NCBI GenBank assembly: GCA_009823395.1
Contig: CM020516.1
Coordinates: 9,428,001 to 9,492,000 of the forward strand
Direction of reading: 5' to 3'
DNA: 64,000 nucleotides
Source: Thamnaconus septentrionalis
Taxonomy: Eukaryota; Chordata; Actinopteri; Tetraodontiformes; Monacanthidae
In this document: piece by piece, positions 13,401 to 61,610 of the stretch
Layout of the letters: each line of letters starts with the position of its first letter
Numbering within the stretch: position 1 is the stretch's first letter
The notes under the pieces: generated by a model
What the model saw: the letters and a program-made list of their open reading frames with translations, nothing else
Database searches by the model: none
Told to the model about the DNA's origin: nothing
Position numbers and translations under genes: made by a program

Positions 13401-15577
13401 TGCGTCTGAGGGGATGAAAAATTGATTGAAAAGTGAGGTGAACAATGTGGAAGTGAGAGAGCGAAGCCCGGCGGAGGGCAAAATGCCCCACTTTCTGGCT
13501 TTCAAGCCATCCACCCCCAGCTCTCTCTTTTTTAACAGTCAAAAATAGCGTGCAACACATTATGCTCCGCGGAAGCATTCGTGAAACAGACCTGATGGCG
13601 CGTTTCCATCAACTTTTTTTTTTCTTTCCCCCCCCCTTTTTTTTCCGCTCCCGGCTGGATGACCTACAGGAAGATCCCGGTAATCAACACATACACAGCG
13701 GAGCAGCCTGAAAAAGAACAAGAGGTCATCCCCACGGTGACCTCCATAGCCGTCCCGGAGCCTGAGGGAGACAAGCTGACCTCGCTGGATCGTGTGGATG
13801 TACAGTTGGACTCGAAAAGCCGAGGTAGTAGCTAGTAGCCCTCCGCTAGCTGGGTAACATCTGTTCACCGTTGCTTTCCCCGGATGAATAAAGTTTACCG
13901 GCCAGCAAAGCCAGAGTTTGCCCGAGACAATAAGAAATACATTCATTATGTATGACTAATCTGATAAAATGGATTTTTATTTTTATTTTATTTTTACAAT
14001 GTAAAAACTCATTGCACCTCAAAAAATTATAGTTCCAATTTTGATGTTTAAACAGCGAAAAACACATTTATTTTATTTTCATCCAGTTCGAACAATTCTG
14101 GGTCGTTTGCAAGACTCCCTCGACTCTCCATTAATACTGACTGATTCCCTCTGATGCTGTGTTGACCGTAGCAGCCTTTGAAATCTGCTAAATTGTCTCT
14201 AATAGAACAGCTTCGATTTGGCTCGATGTGCTTTTAAAATAAATTATTTTCTCTGTAGTTTTTTTTTTTTTTTGCTTCTTAGGGTGACTTTGCTAAATTG
14301 AATAGTACTGAAACTGGAAATTGAATTTTATGAAGCCCTTAGCAACAGCAGCATCCACCACAATAGGACATACAATGTATGCAAAGATCATTTTTCACTC
14401 TCGTTTTCTTACCATGGAAACAAACAACATGCTGGCCGTCTGTCCCTCATTCATTAGGATTCTGTGCTTCCTTTCTTTGGTTTTTCTTACAATTAATCAG
14501 TTCTCACTCACTCTTAGACATAAAGGCAAAAGGATGAACATCACAGCGAATGAATATCAAACCCAGTGAATCCAAATCCAGCCCATCCAGTTTTTTTTGT
14601 TTTATTTTTTATAACCATGAGATATTTTTGGAGCTTCAAGCGACAAAGTTGAGCCTGAAGTATTCCACTTGACTAAACTTTATCTCAGCGGTGACAAAAA
14701 CAACAACGCATACATCATGGCTCACATAGCACGTCTGGTCGAGTGACACAGTTCATCTTATTAAAAGGTGTGAACGACTTTCAAATCATTTGGGGATTCT
14801 GGGAAATTCTCAAGTGCGACTGTGGAGTTGAGGACATGAGAGAATATTTTGGGGTTTTACATTACAGTACATTTCATCCATCCATCCATCCATTTTCAAC
14901 ACCCGCTTCTTCCTGCACTCGGGGTCACGGGGGTCTGCTGGAGCCTCTCCCAGCTGTCATGGGGAGAAGGCAGGGCACATTATATTTCTTTCAGTGAAAA
15001 ATAAAAAATGTGCGTTTGCTTTTTTTCCTTCAAATGTGTCAGGTGACCTTTAGGCGCTGCCATGAAAGATGTTCCAAAAGTTGAAATAAAAAACTAAATA
15101 CTAAACAAAAACATTGCAGGGACAAACAGCAGAGCGAGGTAGAGGGCAACACTTGCGCCGCTTATTTGCATCTTAACAGCTTCCGTGTGGCCCGGCGCTC
15201 TGCGGCGCGTTGCAGGATCGAGCCGCGCGCGGCGGGCTAAAGTGACAGGAAGGTCCCTGTGAATGATTTGATCCAATAAAATAATTAGCGCGCCGGCGAA
15301 CATGGCGGAGCTGTGAAAGCATTTCCATTAAGAAATTTCTGCGGGGTTCCGCTTGATTTACCTCCAGCGGCGGATAAACAAGCACGCCGTCAGAGACGGA
15401 TGTGTGTGCCGGAGAAAGAAAAATATATTTATATATAAAACAATAACACGCGTATGGAAATAGCTACATAAAACTCCCCCTCTGTCCCTCCCCTCTTGTT
15501 TCTTCTCCCCCTCGCCAGGCTACCTGCCATCTCGCACAGACATCAAGCTCGCTGATGAAGCACCCCATGTGTTCTAA
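508..15577 (+). CDS. sorcs1: sorcs1-like VPS10-domain receptor, 3' half (15 exons, partial)
   Basis: Spliced CDS joining 508-599, 731-838, 1036-1153, 1338-1471, 2637-2750, 3258-3429, 3713-3899, 4898-5031, 5128-5251, 6052-6164, 7779-7913, 11063-11162, 12034-12142, 13670-13824 and 15519-15577. All phases agree, giving 617 residues plus stop. The product is a type I sorting receptor of Golgi, endosomes and plasma membrane. Visible parts in order are the last propeller blades (Asp box SFDEGRNW), all ten cysteines of the 10CC module, a PKD domain (VDFGDG), a second PKD-like domain, a membrane-proximal domain, a transmembrane helix and a tail. DGVLGEPGEDTLIMT and CTEADFECDYG match what I recall of SorCS1 rather than SorCS3. 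The N-terminal exons lie upstream of the window. It is convergent with sorcs3. It could be one of two teleost duplicates. The family call is very sure; the last exon is less sure. Confidence 0.9.
731..838 (+). CDS. sorcs1: sorcs1 exon 14: last Asp box of VPS10 domain
   Basis: Acceptor CCCCCAG, donor GTAAGA. It contains the Asp-box motif SFDEGRNW and then YVDGVLGEPGEDTLIMT. The latter stretch resembles SorCS1 more than SorCS3. Length 108, equal to the sorcs3 exon. Confidence 0.95.
1036..1153 (+). CDS. sorcs1: sorcs1 exon 15: start of 10CC module, GC donor
   Basis: Acceptor TTTGCAG. It encodes FGHFSHRSEWQLVKIDF and the first 10CC cysteine (HRC), ending WQLNNK. The base pair after AAG is GC (1154-1155), not GT. 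With this GC donor the exon is 118 bases, identical to sorcs3 exon 15, and the next exon joins as NK-GEEC. A GT six bases downstream would add Ala-Gly. Confidence 0.88.
1234..1273. repeat. (CAG)n(CAA)n trinucleotide repeat
   Basis: About seven CAG then six CAA units, intronic in sorcs1, following the GC donor by about 80 bases. Not coding. Confidence 0.93.
1338..1471 (+). CDS. sorcs1: sorcs1 exon 16: 10CC module
   Basis: Acceptor ATTACAG, donor GTGAGT. It starts GEECIMGMKRVF and ends CPCTEADFE plus two bases of a split Cys codon. It carries four of the ten 10CC cysteines. The middle (about NLKASVRCVKARDQYNFQMS) is diverged from SorCS1 as I recall it. Length 134, as in sorcs3. Confidence 0.93.
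1964..1993. repeat. (TG)n microsatellite
   Basis: About 15 TG units next to a TATA-type run in a sorcs1 intron. Confidence 0.93.
2637..2750 (+). CDS. sorcs1: sorcs1 exon 17: 10CC module
   Basis: Acceptor TTCCAG, donor GTACCA. It completes the split Cys, then DYGFERQFDGSCTPAFWF and CITGDSFLNTTG. It supplies three 10CC cysteines counting the split one. Length 114, as in sorcs3. Confidence 0.93.
2835..3089. mobile_element. MITE with about 23-bp terminal inverted repeats
   Basis: The left end TTAAAGGTCCAATGTTTAAA (2835 on) is the reverse complement of the right end (3067-3089) except for one base. The element is about 255 bp, has no coding potential, lies in a sorcs1 intron and begins and ends at TTAA, a possible target duplication. 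The superfamily was not determined. Confidence 0.8.
3258..3429 (+). CDS. sorcs1: sorcs1 exon 18: end of 10CC, start of PKD region
   Basis: The acceptor is ACGGCAG (3251-3257), not the nearby TCGCAG, because only the former restores T-G-Y-R-R-ALSNNC. The exon carries the last two 10CC cysteines (SNNC, RQKC), then the APRGLQLFTSEGTL linker, and ends FLVFLEQ. Length 172, as in sorcs3. Confidence 0.93.
3713..3899 (+). CDS. sorcs1: sorcs1 exon 19: PKD domain
   Basis: Acceptor TTCCAAG, donor GTAAGT. It encodes a polycystic-kidney-disease fold with ITVDFGDGTTISYVN, DGVKHVY and VGIYQVSATAGN, ending YLHVS plus one base of a split Cys (t|gc). Length 187, as in sorcs3. Confidence 0.95.
4085..4380 (+). 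repeat. Dispersed TGACATCACAAAGGG repeat, copy
   Basis: It contains TATTTAGCCCTCTGTTTACA, then TTAGTTTTCTGCAAAAACC, then CCCTTTATGACATCACAAAG, in the same order as the copies in other introns. Ends are approximate. Confidence 0.65.
4898..5031 (+). CDS. sorcs1: sorcs1 exon 20: second PKD-like domain
   Basis: Acceptor CTCTAAG, donor GTGAAT. It completes the Cys codon, then QMEQVELLAPSVVFKNRAVN and TVTYYWWFGNKTE. The WWFGN motif is typical of this domain in SorCS proteins. Length 134, as in sorcs3. Confidence 0.94.
5128..5251 (+). CDS. sorcs1: sorcs1 exon 21: second PKD-like domain, end
   Basis: Acceptor GCCTCAG, donor GTGAGC; the preceding intron is only 96 bp. It encodes PVVTLDGTLSFTFSKEG, then QASVGNTVLQDQMAVAVY. 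Length 124, as in sorcs3. Confidence 0.94.
5285..5690. repeat. Degenerate short tandem units with an inverted counterpart
   Basis: Bases 5285-5455 repeat a loose unit like GAATTAAGT-GAC-AAATTT-GTGAATAAAGT. Bases 5545-5630 carry the opposite-strand version (GAAATTTCAACTTTATTCTC). The arrangement could fold into a long hairpin and looks like the inside of a non-autonomous fish transposon. The family was not identified. Confidence 0.55.
6052..6164 (+). CDS. sorcs1: sorcs1 exon 22: membrane-proximal domain
   Basis: Acceptor GCTTTCAG, donor GTCAGT. It encodes DYFRSHVLAFSSNLDELN, then VPEWREDIGRVVRSSVVQ, a conserved membrane-proximal stretch (SPNLD..PEWR.DIG in the family). Length 113, as in sorcs3. 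Confidence 0.94.
7426..7439 (+). promoter_or_regulatory. CTCF-like motif
   Basis: CCACTAGGTGGCAG is a near-perfect match to the vertebrate CTCF core. Intronic in sorcs1. Confidence 0.45.
7457..7660 (-). repeat. GATA microsatellite with a LINE-like tail
   Basis: A (GATA)n run at 7457-7487 is followed by TGTACTTTATTGATCCAAAT and then about 150 bp ending near GCAGAGGGAAGGAT. This looks like the 3' end of a teleost retroelement inserted on the - strand. The family is an inference. Confidence 0.6.
7779..7913 (+). CDS. sorcs1: sorcs1 exon 23: membrane-proximal domain
   Basis: Acceptor GGCTGCAG, donor GTAGCG. It encodes ATGISEDQLLVTVLPGLPTT and AEIFLVP, the highly conserved L-PGLPT-AE segment of SorCS receptors. 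Length 135, as in sorcs3. Confidence 0.95.
8627..8638 (+). promoter_or_regulatory. CTCF-like motif
   Basis: CCACTAGAGGGC matches the CTCF core in the same orientation as the site at 7426. Confidence 0.4.
9777..9789 (+). promoter_or_regulatory. CTCF-like motif
   Basis: CCACTAGAGGGCA repeats the same 12-base core as the site at 8627, same orientation. Confidence 0.4.
11063..11162 (+). CDS. sorcs1: sorcs1 exon 24: membrane-proximal domain
   Basis: Acceptor CTTGCAG, donor GTCAGT. It encodes LSQVLLSALNQDLIQFTLKP, then GVQVNVYATRMSP. Length 100, as in sorcs3. Confidence 0.94.
11395..11610 (+). repeat. Dispersed TGACATCACAAAGGG repeat, copy
   Basis: It begins TTAGCTCTCTGTTTACAGCG and carries the palindrome-like CCCTCTGTGACATCACAAAG. 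The same order of motifs is seen at 85-330, 4085-4380 and 30355-30690, with shorter traces at 24893 and 35780. No coding capacity; probably an old non-autonomous element. Confidence 0.65.
12034..12142 (+). CDS. sorcs1: sorcs1 exon 25: transmembrane helix
   Basis: Acceptor GTCTCAG, donor GTACAG. It encodes APLVDSSDSSHSG and a hydrophobic helix TAVIMLVSVVLMGLAVFVIY followed by KFKR, the stop-transfer cluster. At 109 bases it is one codon longer than the sorcs3 counterpart. Confidence 0.95.
12240..12980. other. Repeat-free intronic block, candidate conserved noncoding element
   Basis: This part of the intron between the transmembrane and tail exons has no microsatellites, even base composition and homeodomain-like cores (CAAATCAATTAACACC, GGATTATTGAGC). 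It looks regulatory by texture only. Confidence 0.3.
13670..13824 (+). CDS. sorcs1: sorcs1 exon 26: cytoplasmic tail
   Basis: The acceptor CCTACAG follows a long pyrimidine tract. It encodes RKIPVINTYTAEQPEKEQEV, then a diverged acidic stretch, ending VQLDSKSR plus one base. The donor G|GTAGTA corresponds to the sorcs3 donor (SR-G|GTAGGC). If not spliced, the frame reads GSS and stops at 13833-13835, a possible shorter isoform. The usual YAQ-hydrophobic motif is YTAE here. Confidence 0.88.
14875..14978 (-). repeat. LINE-like 3' tail, (ATCC)n plus conserved core
   Basis: ATCCATCCATCCATTTTC is followed by CGGGGTCACGGGGGTCTGCT, GGAGCCTCTCCCAGCTGTCA and GGGCAC. This matches the very common teleost retroelement tail as I recall it, on the - strand. 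Confidence 0.7.
15519..15577 (+). CDS. sorcs1: sorcs1 candidate terminal coding exon 27
   Basis: A strong pyrimidine tract (about 15481-15516, nearly all C/T) ends in CCAG. The acceptor is in phase with the preceding donor and opens GYLPSRTDIKLADEAPHVF, then TAA. It is followed by 3'-UTR-like sequence with a polyadenylation signal. The sequence differs from the STKEIPTYVNV end I recall for a mammalian SorCS1 isoform. It may be a different last exon. Supported by splice logic only. Confidence 0.6.
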
Positions 15578-15935
15578 TGTTGAGAGTCCATGACCGACTC
15601 CGGAGCAATACATCTTCTTTGGCAGATACTTCCAGCGAGCTACGAGACGGCGGTCACAATGAATGGTCCCGAGTGATTTTGCTACCCATGCATGGATGGA
15701 CCGGTTCACGCTGCGCTGCCTGATCCCACTCCAGGAGACTGTACAGATTTATACTTTGCCTCTCCAAACGGGACACTTTTTGACTGAGAATCCTTGTATT
15801 TTTGCAAAGCCGTTGATCTTTTTATGTAAATAATGTACATCCGTAATGGAAGGGGGCGGGAAAGAAGAAAAAAAAGGCTATTTGTCTCTGCTAGTCACAG
15901 CTGTGATTGCTCAAATAAACATACACACAGACACA
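15578..15935 (+). other. sorcs1 3' UTR (predicted)
   Basis: Noncoding, repeat-poor sequence after the TAA stop, with TTTTTATGTAAATAATGTAC near 15820 and a polyadenylation hexamer at 15914. The end is approximate. Confidence 0.5.
15914..15919 (+). terminator. Polyadenylation signal AATAAA for sorcs1
   Basis: AATAAA, 337 bases after the predicted stop, is the first perfect hexamer after the stop. It is followed by A/C-rich sequence. Confidence 0.45.
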
Positions 15936-18868
15936 AAAGATCACACAAAAAAATCAAAGAGCAAAGAGCAAAAGCAACGTGGACTAATATCGACGATTGC
16001 GCTCCAATTCCTCTTGGTCGGGCTGGTGTTTGTGAAGTTTACTTTGTAATTGTGTGGAAAATGGCTTATCTAAGTGAGACAGTGAAGGGGAGAAGATTCA
16101 TTAAGCTCGGCGCAATCAGGAAATCTTATCGTCACATTCCCATCAAATGAAAAGCCTGCAATATCCAGGAGACGAGGGACGGCTCCCGCGCCCAGATCTG
16201 TGTCCCCCATCAAGGCCGCCGCTCAAAGTCTCCGACGTGTACATGACAAAGTGGGGGGGACACACACACACACACACACAAAACCGCCACAAAGCAAAGC
16301 CGAGCGGCGGCGAGGTGTCCTCGGCGGGTGACGAGCCGGGTGACCCGCACTGTTTAGCGACGCTCAGATAATTAGAGACACTCTGGAATATGTGTAAACG
16401 ATATAATTGCATAACTAATTAAAAAGAGATTATATGAAAGTCTAATTTAAACCATTTTATGAGCTGCTCCGCCGTAGCAAACATGATGGTTGTTTTTTTT
16501 TTTTTCCCTGCCAGTGCGACTGCTTCATCATGCAGCGGCTTTTTAAACTTGTGCTTCTTATTAATTTGCTGCCTGAAGCTTTTAGTGGCGACGACTTTGT
16601 CTTTTTCTTTCTACAAAGCGGGTTTGTAGGATTGTAGACTGCAGCCTTTGTTCTCATTGGAACAATCTTTCCACCTGGTTATATGCTGGATATGTGCAAA
16701 GTGGGCAGTTAACTGGACCTTCTGCAGCAAAATTCTTCTATTTGACCCTGATTTTTGTCACTGCAGGTTACACTTGTAACCGCTGTTCTTCTTGCCTCTT
16801 CGCACCTGTGGAATATACAACTGGGCTGATTGAAGATTCTAAGTACAGTGAACCATGAAAATATACACATATATTTCAGACATAGTGTTCAAGGACTATT
16901 GAGCGCAGAGAGAAGTGATTCATGCCAGGCTTGTATTTTAATTCATATTTAGCGTTAGATGAACTGTGTTTGTGTTTTTTTTTTCTTTTTTTTTTAAGGA
17001 CCTCTTTGCCACATTTGCAACATATTGCTCATGTTTTGCCGTTTTGCTTTGAACTGATCTCACTGTGAAGGTTGCACTGCCCTCTTCTATGAAAAAAAAC
17101 AAAACAGAATCTCCGCTGGGTTTGGATGGGAAAGAAAAAAAAAAAAGACAAAAACAACACATTTTATTTATTCTGAACTGTTTATTTGCCGAGATGATGG
17201 CAGCGTGTCCGCGTGGAGTTCGCAGTGATGCAGAAGAGCCCGCAGTCTGTTCTGAGACACAGCCCCCCCTCCTCCTCCCCCCGAAAGGACTCGGCAGACA
17301 AAGGGGGGCTGCAGATTTGTTCATCTCCTTTGCTGCGAGGGACGCGGATAGAGAAGATGTATCTGCTGTCAGCGGGGCTCAGCCTACGCACCGAGCTTTG
17401 GTCAGCCTCGGTCTCTTCGGGAGAAATGCCCAAGTTCTTCCTCATCCAACTTTTTTCCTTTTAACGTGTTGTCAGCATCATATGTCAGGAAGACAAATTG
17501 ACCAGAGGCTCCTCCGAAGCTCTTCACTCCAGCCGCCGTCAGTGAGACCGAAGCATAAATAGACTCTTGCCCGTCATTAGAAGAGCGCTGGGCCCCCGCA
17601 GCGCTCTCTGCTCCTTGCGCATTTTAAACCATTTTTCTGTCTGTTTGGGTTGCTTTTTTTTGTTTTTTTTGCCAAGGCTCGATAATCAACCTGTGAATAT
17701 TATTGTCGACACCTTTGCATGATGTTTTCATTCCTCCGTCGAGAAATTTGCCTCAGAAATAATAAAACGTGACCTGTAGTTTTCCTCCTGCAGCCGAGAC
17801 GAGTCGTCGGTGACGCATCACTCCGTAACTCAGAGGTGGCGCGCGATCGTTTGGCTGGATTGTTTTGTTGAGCAATAAAGCAATTTTAAACAGGCAAAAA
17901 CACATTTCCATGCAGCAGGGCTGGTTGTTAAAATTTACTCTGCGGTGGGGGGGGGGGAGGCGTAAATCATAGGGATGCAATGTTGCGCCGTCTCAAGGCC
18001 GTAAAGGACACGGGACGATTTCAAACCGCAGATGTTCCAGGACGAAAGAATATTTTTGTCTCGTTGGAACTGACGGACTGCAGCTACCGCCCGTGCAGAA
18101 GCTCACGCACATCTAGACCAGAGCATAAAGTGTGGAAACAACTGGATTCAATTCGTGTCAATAAATGAGGAAGGAGAAAAGGTGGCAGACAAAACAATAA
18201 ACAGACACTGCCGTATTATAACGCAACTGCAATACGCACATACGGCACTTTTGTTCTTTATTTCTTTTTTTTACACTTACTGCAGTGTTCAGCTGTTGTT
18301 CCATATTTTTTTCTTAGTCCTCACTTGTCTAATTAAAAAAAAAGAAAGAAGAAGCAACAAATATAAAGCCCCTCGGGCCTGTTACTGAGGTTTTACTGTA
18401 CTGGCAAAATGTGGGATTTTGACCTGGTTACATGCATTAATAAATCACGTGTTTTGCTCTAATTGTTTTGGACTCATCTCCACATGCAGTTACTGTCAAT
18501 GCGCCGTCACTGCTGTCTGTAGCAGCACCTCTTCCTGTCTCTCAGAGGTCTAGAACTGCCCCGCGCGTAAATCGCGCCCGCGACAATCCAGCGGCACAAA
18601 CGAAGCTGATTTGATCCGACGTACCGACGTCTCGGGCAAGGGTGGGGGGGGCAAACTTTTACCAGGCTGCTCCTCCCACGGAACACTGTTGCTGCCTCTC
18701 GCAAGTGTTGCACGGCACGCACCAAGTTTCAGCGTGGCCATTTGCATGATGCGATGGGACAGAGCGAGACGCCGGTGAAATGCAAGCGAGTAGCCTGGAG
18801 GGACCCTAATGGGCTGCTTCTTCGGCTTCCCCACTGTGCAACAAATTAATTATACCTCACTCTAGGAA

Positions 18869-18871
<3 letters not shown>

Positions 18872-18932
<61 letters not shown>
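18872..18932. repeat. (CA)n microsatellite
   Basis: About 30 perfect CA units in the intergenic region. Confidence 0.97.
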
Positions 18933-18936
<4 letters not shown>

Positions 18937-20661
18937 AGGGGGTGATTTCCCAGCCTGGGTAGCACCTTGAATGAAAAATGATCCACAACAATAACCCACA
19001 GCAATATTGTGTTAGCCACACTGTGAAATTGATGAGCGTGTTTCCTTTCATTGAGTGCTACATTACAGTGTCTGGCCGCAGCGAATCGGCCATTAGTGAT
19101 TGTCACCGTTCAATTTGATTGTGCGCCGGCAAGCATCCCAGGGCAGTCAGAGGAGAGACCTCGGCGTTAATTCAGACTGAGAGGGAGCCGCAGCGACGCT
19201 CTCTCGAGGCGCCCGGCGGCTGCCGGAGTGATTAAGATTGCGGCGCGATATACCAAAGCTGTTGAAGTGGCGAAAAACAAAATGCAAAACAGTGAGCGGC
19301 GCGGAGCATCGTGCGCGCGAGGAGTCGTTTCAGCCAATCAACCGCGAAGCCCTTCCCGCTAATCTTGTTGTGAATATGCAAAAAGGCCTGTTTTTCTCCT
19401 TTAAAAAGAGCTTAATCTAGGGTTGAGGACGGAGCAGGTTCTCATTGTTCAACCACAGCCACAGGAAGCGTCTACAAGTGGAGCATCAAGTGGTCAGGTA
19501 ACAGCTCGGGATGTTGCTGGGAGCGGGATGGGGGGTCTGAGTCAGAGTGTTATCACACTTCTGCCCATTAAAAGGGGCTCGGCGGCTTCTGAGGGAATCA
19601 TTAAATAGTGTGTGATGAGACGGGCGGCCCGGCTGCGACGAGGCACCTGAGTCCCTGCTCGCCACCAGACTCCAATCTGGAGGGACCTCATCACAAGCGG
19701 ACCAACAGTGCAAACCTGAGGCCAGGAACCGTTTGCCTAATATATCATCCATCCGTCTGGAAGAGAGAAGAAGCCTGGGAGGTGATTGGACAGAACTTCT
19801 GTCCCCCCCCCAGCAGGTTGCAGCTTCATGGAACAGCTCTATAGGGGGCGGTGGTGGTGCGAGGGGTGAGGTCACGTGTTTCCTTTAACTAAATTAAACG
19901 TCATCAGTGGCAGTTTTGATGGGATATCTGGTAATGGAGCATCTACACTGATCTCTCTAGCAGCAGCAGCAGCAGCAGCTGTTTGCAGCAGTCACATCAT
20001 GTTATTCTTCTTTCTTTTAGATGTATCTTTGGAATTGTTGGATCTTTGAAGCTAAAGGTTTTTAAGCTGGATGTAAGAGGTTTCAGCCACTCAGATGATT
20101 TCCAAGGTCACCTGAAGTGACAATTTTCCAACTATACATATATATGTATATATATTTAACTATGTACACAGGCAGTTTTTTTTGTTGTTTTTTATTATTA
20201 TTTTTGCATTGTGTATTGTGTTGTATTGTGATATTTATTATTAGTTTATTTTAACTCACTGGCTGCCCATTTAGAGGTGGGATCTGTGAGAGAGGTTCTG
20301 GACACTGAGCAGCAGTATTTCCTCTTTTCTGTCAGTGTTGGGCAAATCAAGAGGTAAAGTAAATACCTTTTTGAAAGGCCTATATGTCTTCTGATAACAT
20401 TTTTGATGAATCAATGTTAAATCCTCAGCACATACCAAATAAAATTGGATTTACGTGATTCAAAGGTTCGGTTGCAAAGGCTCCAACAACCACTTGGCTT
20501 TAGGTCACCCCGCTTTTTTCCCATTTGCTGGTGTATATTCCGCAACTCCCACACGATGAGTGCATGCGTAAAAATGAAAACATACTCTCATATAAAAATA
20601 CATTTATTCTGAACAGTTTTAAAATGGGAATTTCTTCACAGTAAGAAATATGATTAAAAAA

Positions 20662-20703
20662 GATATATATATATATATATATATATATTTTTTTATATAT
20701 ATA
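20662..20703. repeat. (AT)n microsatellite
   Basis: AT-rich dinucleotide run with a short interrupting T tract. Confidence 0.9.
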
Positions 20704-21200
20704 CCAGGGACAAAAATGGAACAATTTCATATTGATCATGCACAAATGTTTGTCAACTGCACAACTAGACTGTAGGACGAAGTGTTTGATAACTCGTTTA
20801 ATGTGTCAAGTTTGAAATGTTAAAACCAACTGTGATAAATACTTTAGTACAGCCGTCGCTCACCCTGACTACAGATATGTAGGGCATGCGAACTGCAAAA
20901 ATAATAATATTAAAAAAAAAAAGGACACAGAGCTCGTTGAAATTTCTACCTGTTTGGTCAACCAAATTTACAGAAGAGTAGGATGAGGCTAATAGATAAA
21001 CATCCCATCTATTTCTATGTACAGGCTTCCTGTATAATCATGGTCATGTCTAAGGCCTGAACTCCACATGGATAAAAACTGTCGCGTGGCACCGTCCACT
21101 CGGAACACTAACCGCGAGTCAAACCCAAAAAAAGTGTGTTTTTTTTTTAATGACAGCGGGGTTTTTACATTTTTAAGTGACTCTCTACGACTACACGCCA

Positions 21201-21426
21201 GTCGGCCATAACATTAAAACCACCCTGCAACACGGCCGGCAGGACTGAGAGCTGCGGGCATCCGGCTGCTGAGAAGAAAAGTTCCCAGAAGCCTCAGCGA
21301 GCGGCGCTGCGGTGATGTAGCGCGGCGAGCTCGCGCTGTCTGCAGCGGCTTGTTTTTATGGCTGCACTGCGACCATTACCGGCGTAATTTACGTGAGCTG
21401 TCAGCGGTTTTAATGTTGTGGCTGAC
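21201..21426. mobile_element. MITE with CATAACATTAAAACCAC inverted ends
   Basis: The left end GTCGGCCATAACATTAAAAC and the reverse complement of the right end (21404-21426, GTCAGCCACAACATTAAAAC) match with two or three differences. The 226-bp element has a GC-rich interior and no coding capacity. I recall these ends as frequent in teleost genomes. Confidence 0.8.
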
Positions 21427-22053
21427 CGTTGTATGCAAATACTATCAAAATATGACCGCTGTGAATATATGTATATATATATATATCTTTATATATATAC
21501 ATAATGCTGTATATATTTACAACTTCAAGACCTCGAGTTACTGGGTGGCAAACGCTGATGTTTAGCCAGAGGATAAAGCTTAAGCGATTTGTTCCACGCA
21601 GTACAATTGGAGATAAAGCTAAAATTAACCATTGAGAAAGCGGCGTTCCTGCCCGGCAACGACTCGTCGTCGGGGCCGCAGTGTCCATTTTGGGCACAGA
21701 GACGAGCGGACGGGAAAAAATGGAAATACAAGGGAAAAAGAAAAGGTTACACTTTGACAAATTCATGGTTGGCTGGTTCCATTTAGGAGGAAAAGAAACA
21801 TAGCGCTCGAGGGCGACATCATCACCGAGTCACTTATTTCATAATTTGAAAATAATTTTTTTGCTACAATAAATAATTTTTTAGAGGGAGACGGCTCTAT
21901 TAAATTATTCCTTTAGGGTTGGGATATTTCTCCATGGCTGACGTCGTCATCCTCGATGCATCTCATTTCAATTTGATTATTAACTTAAGGATGCTTTGCC
22001 ACTTTTTCCACCCTACAAATTGGCATTCGCTCTCTCACTCTTGTCTCATGTAC

Positions 22054-22059
22054 TTTATT
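22054..22059 (-). terminator. Candidate polyadenylation signal for sorcs3
   Basis: TTTATT on the + strand reads AATAAA on the - strand, about 400 bases after the sorcs3 stop. Other hexamers occur further down (near 20603), so the choice is uncertain. Confidence 0.35.
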
Positions 22060-22460
22060 GTGGTACTTTAAGTTATGTTGGAGGACAAAGATGATAATGA
22101 GTCACTTAATATCTGCATCTGACTGAATCATCATGTGACAATCGTGGCAGTTATGGGGTGAATGCAGAGAATTGTCCTGCTTTGCTTTGTGCTTCTCATG
22201 GCATTGAACTGGCCGCCATCAGCACTTGTTTGCCCTTAAACTCGAGGCCTCTGAGAGTCTGGCTCCACGTCTTTGCCAGTGACTCGAAAGTCGATACTAA
22301 CTCTATCCATGAGTGTTAAAAAAAAAAACCCAAAACAATGGCAACAATAGCAGCGATCACTGTGAGATAAATAAATAGTGTAGAAATTAAAGAAAAAAAA
22401 TGCAAACAAGTTCAGCACAATTGTAGCACAGTATGTACTCACGTAGCAGAGAGCTTGTAT

Positions 22461-61610
<39,150 letters not shown>

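Larger units (their letters stand above)
15936..22053. other. Intergenic region between convergent sorcs1 and sorcs3
   Basis: No exon or RNA gene was recognised. It holds a (CA)n at 18872, an (AT)n at 20662, a MITE at 21201 and a repeat-free block at about 18990-19400 that could be conserved noncoding DNA. Several poly-T and poly-A runs occur near 16500-17130. Confidence 0.6.

Noticed and set aside
13825..13835. Read-through end of sorcs1 at RGSS-stop as the main C-terminus
   Set aside because: The G|GTAGTA donor is at the same place as the used sorcs3 donor, and a good in-phase acceptor follows at 15519. Kept only as a possible minor isoform.
16767..16858. Alternative sorcs1 last exon after CACTGCAG (GYTCNRCSSC...)
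   Set aside because: It is in phase with a good acceptor, but lies beyond a plausible 3' UTR and polyadenylation signal and resembles no SorCS tail.
17677..17695. Alternative sorcs1 last exon GSIINL-stop
   Set aside because: Recalls GSISIV of mammalian SorCS1, but only six residues; chance match is likely.
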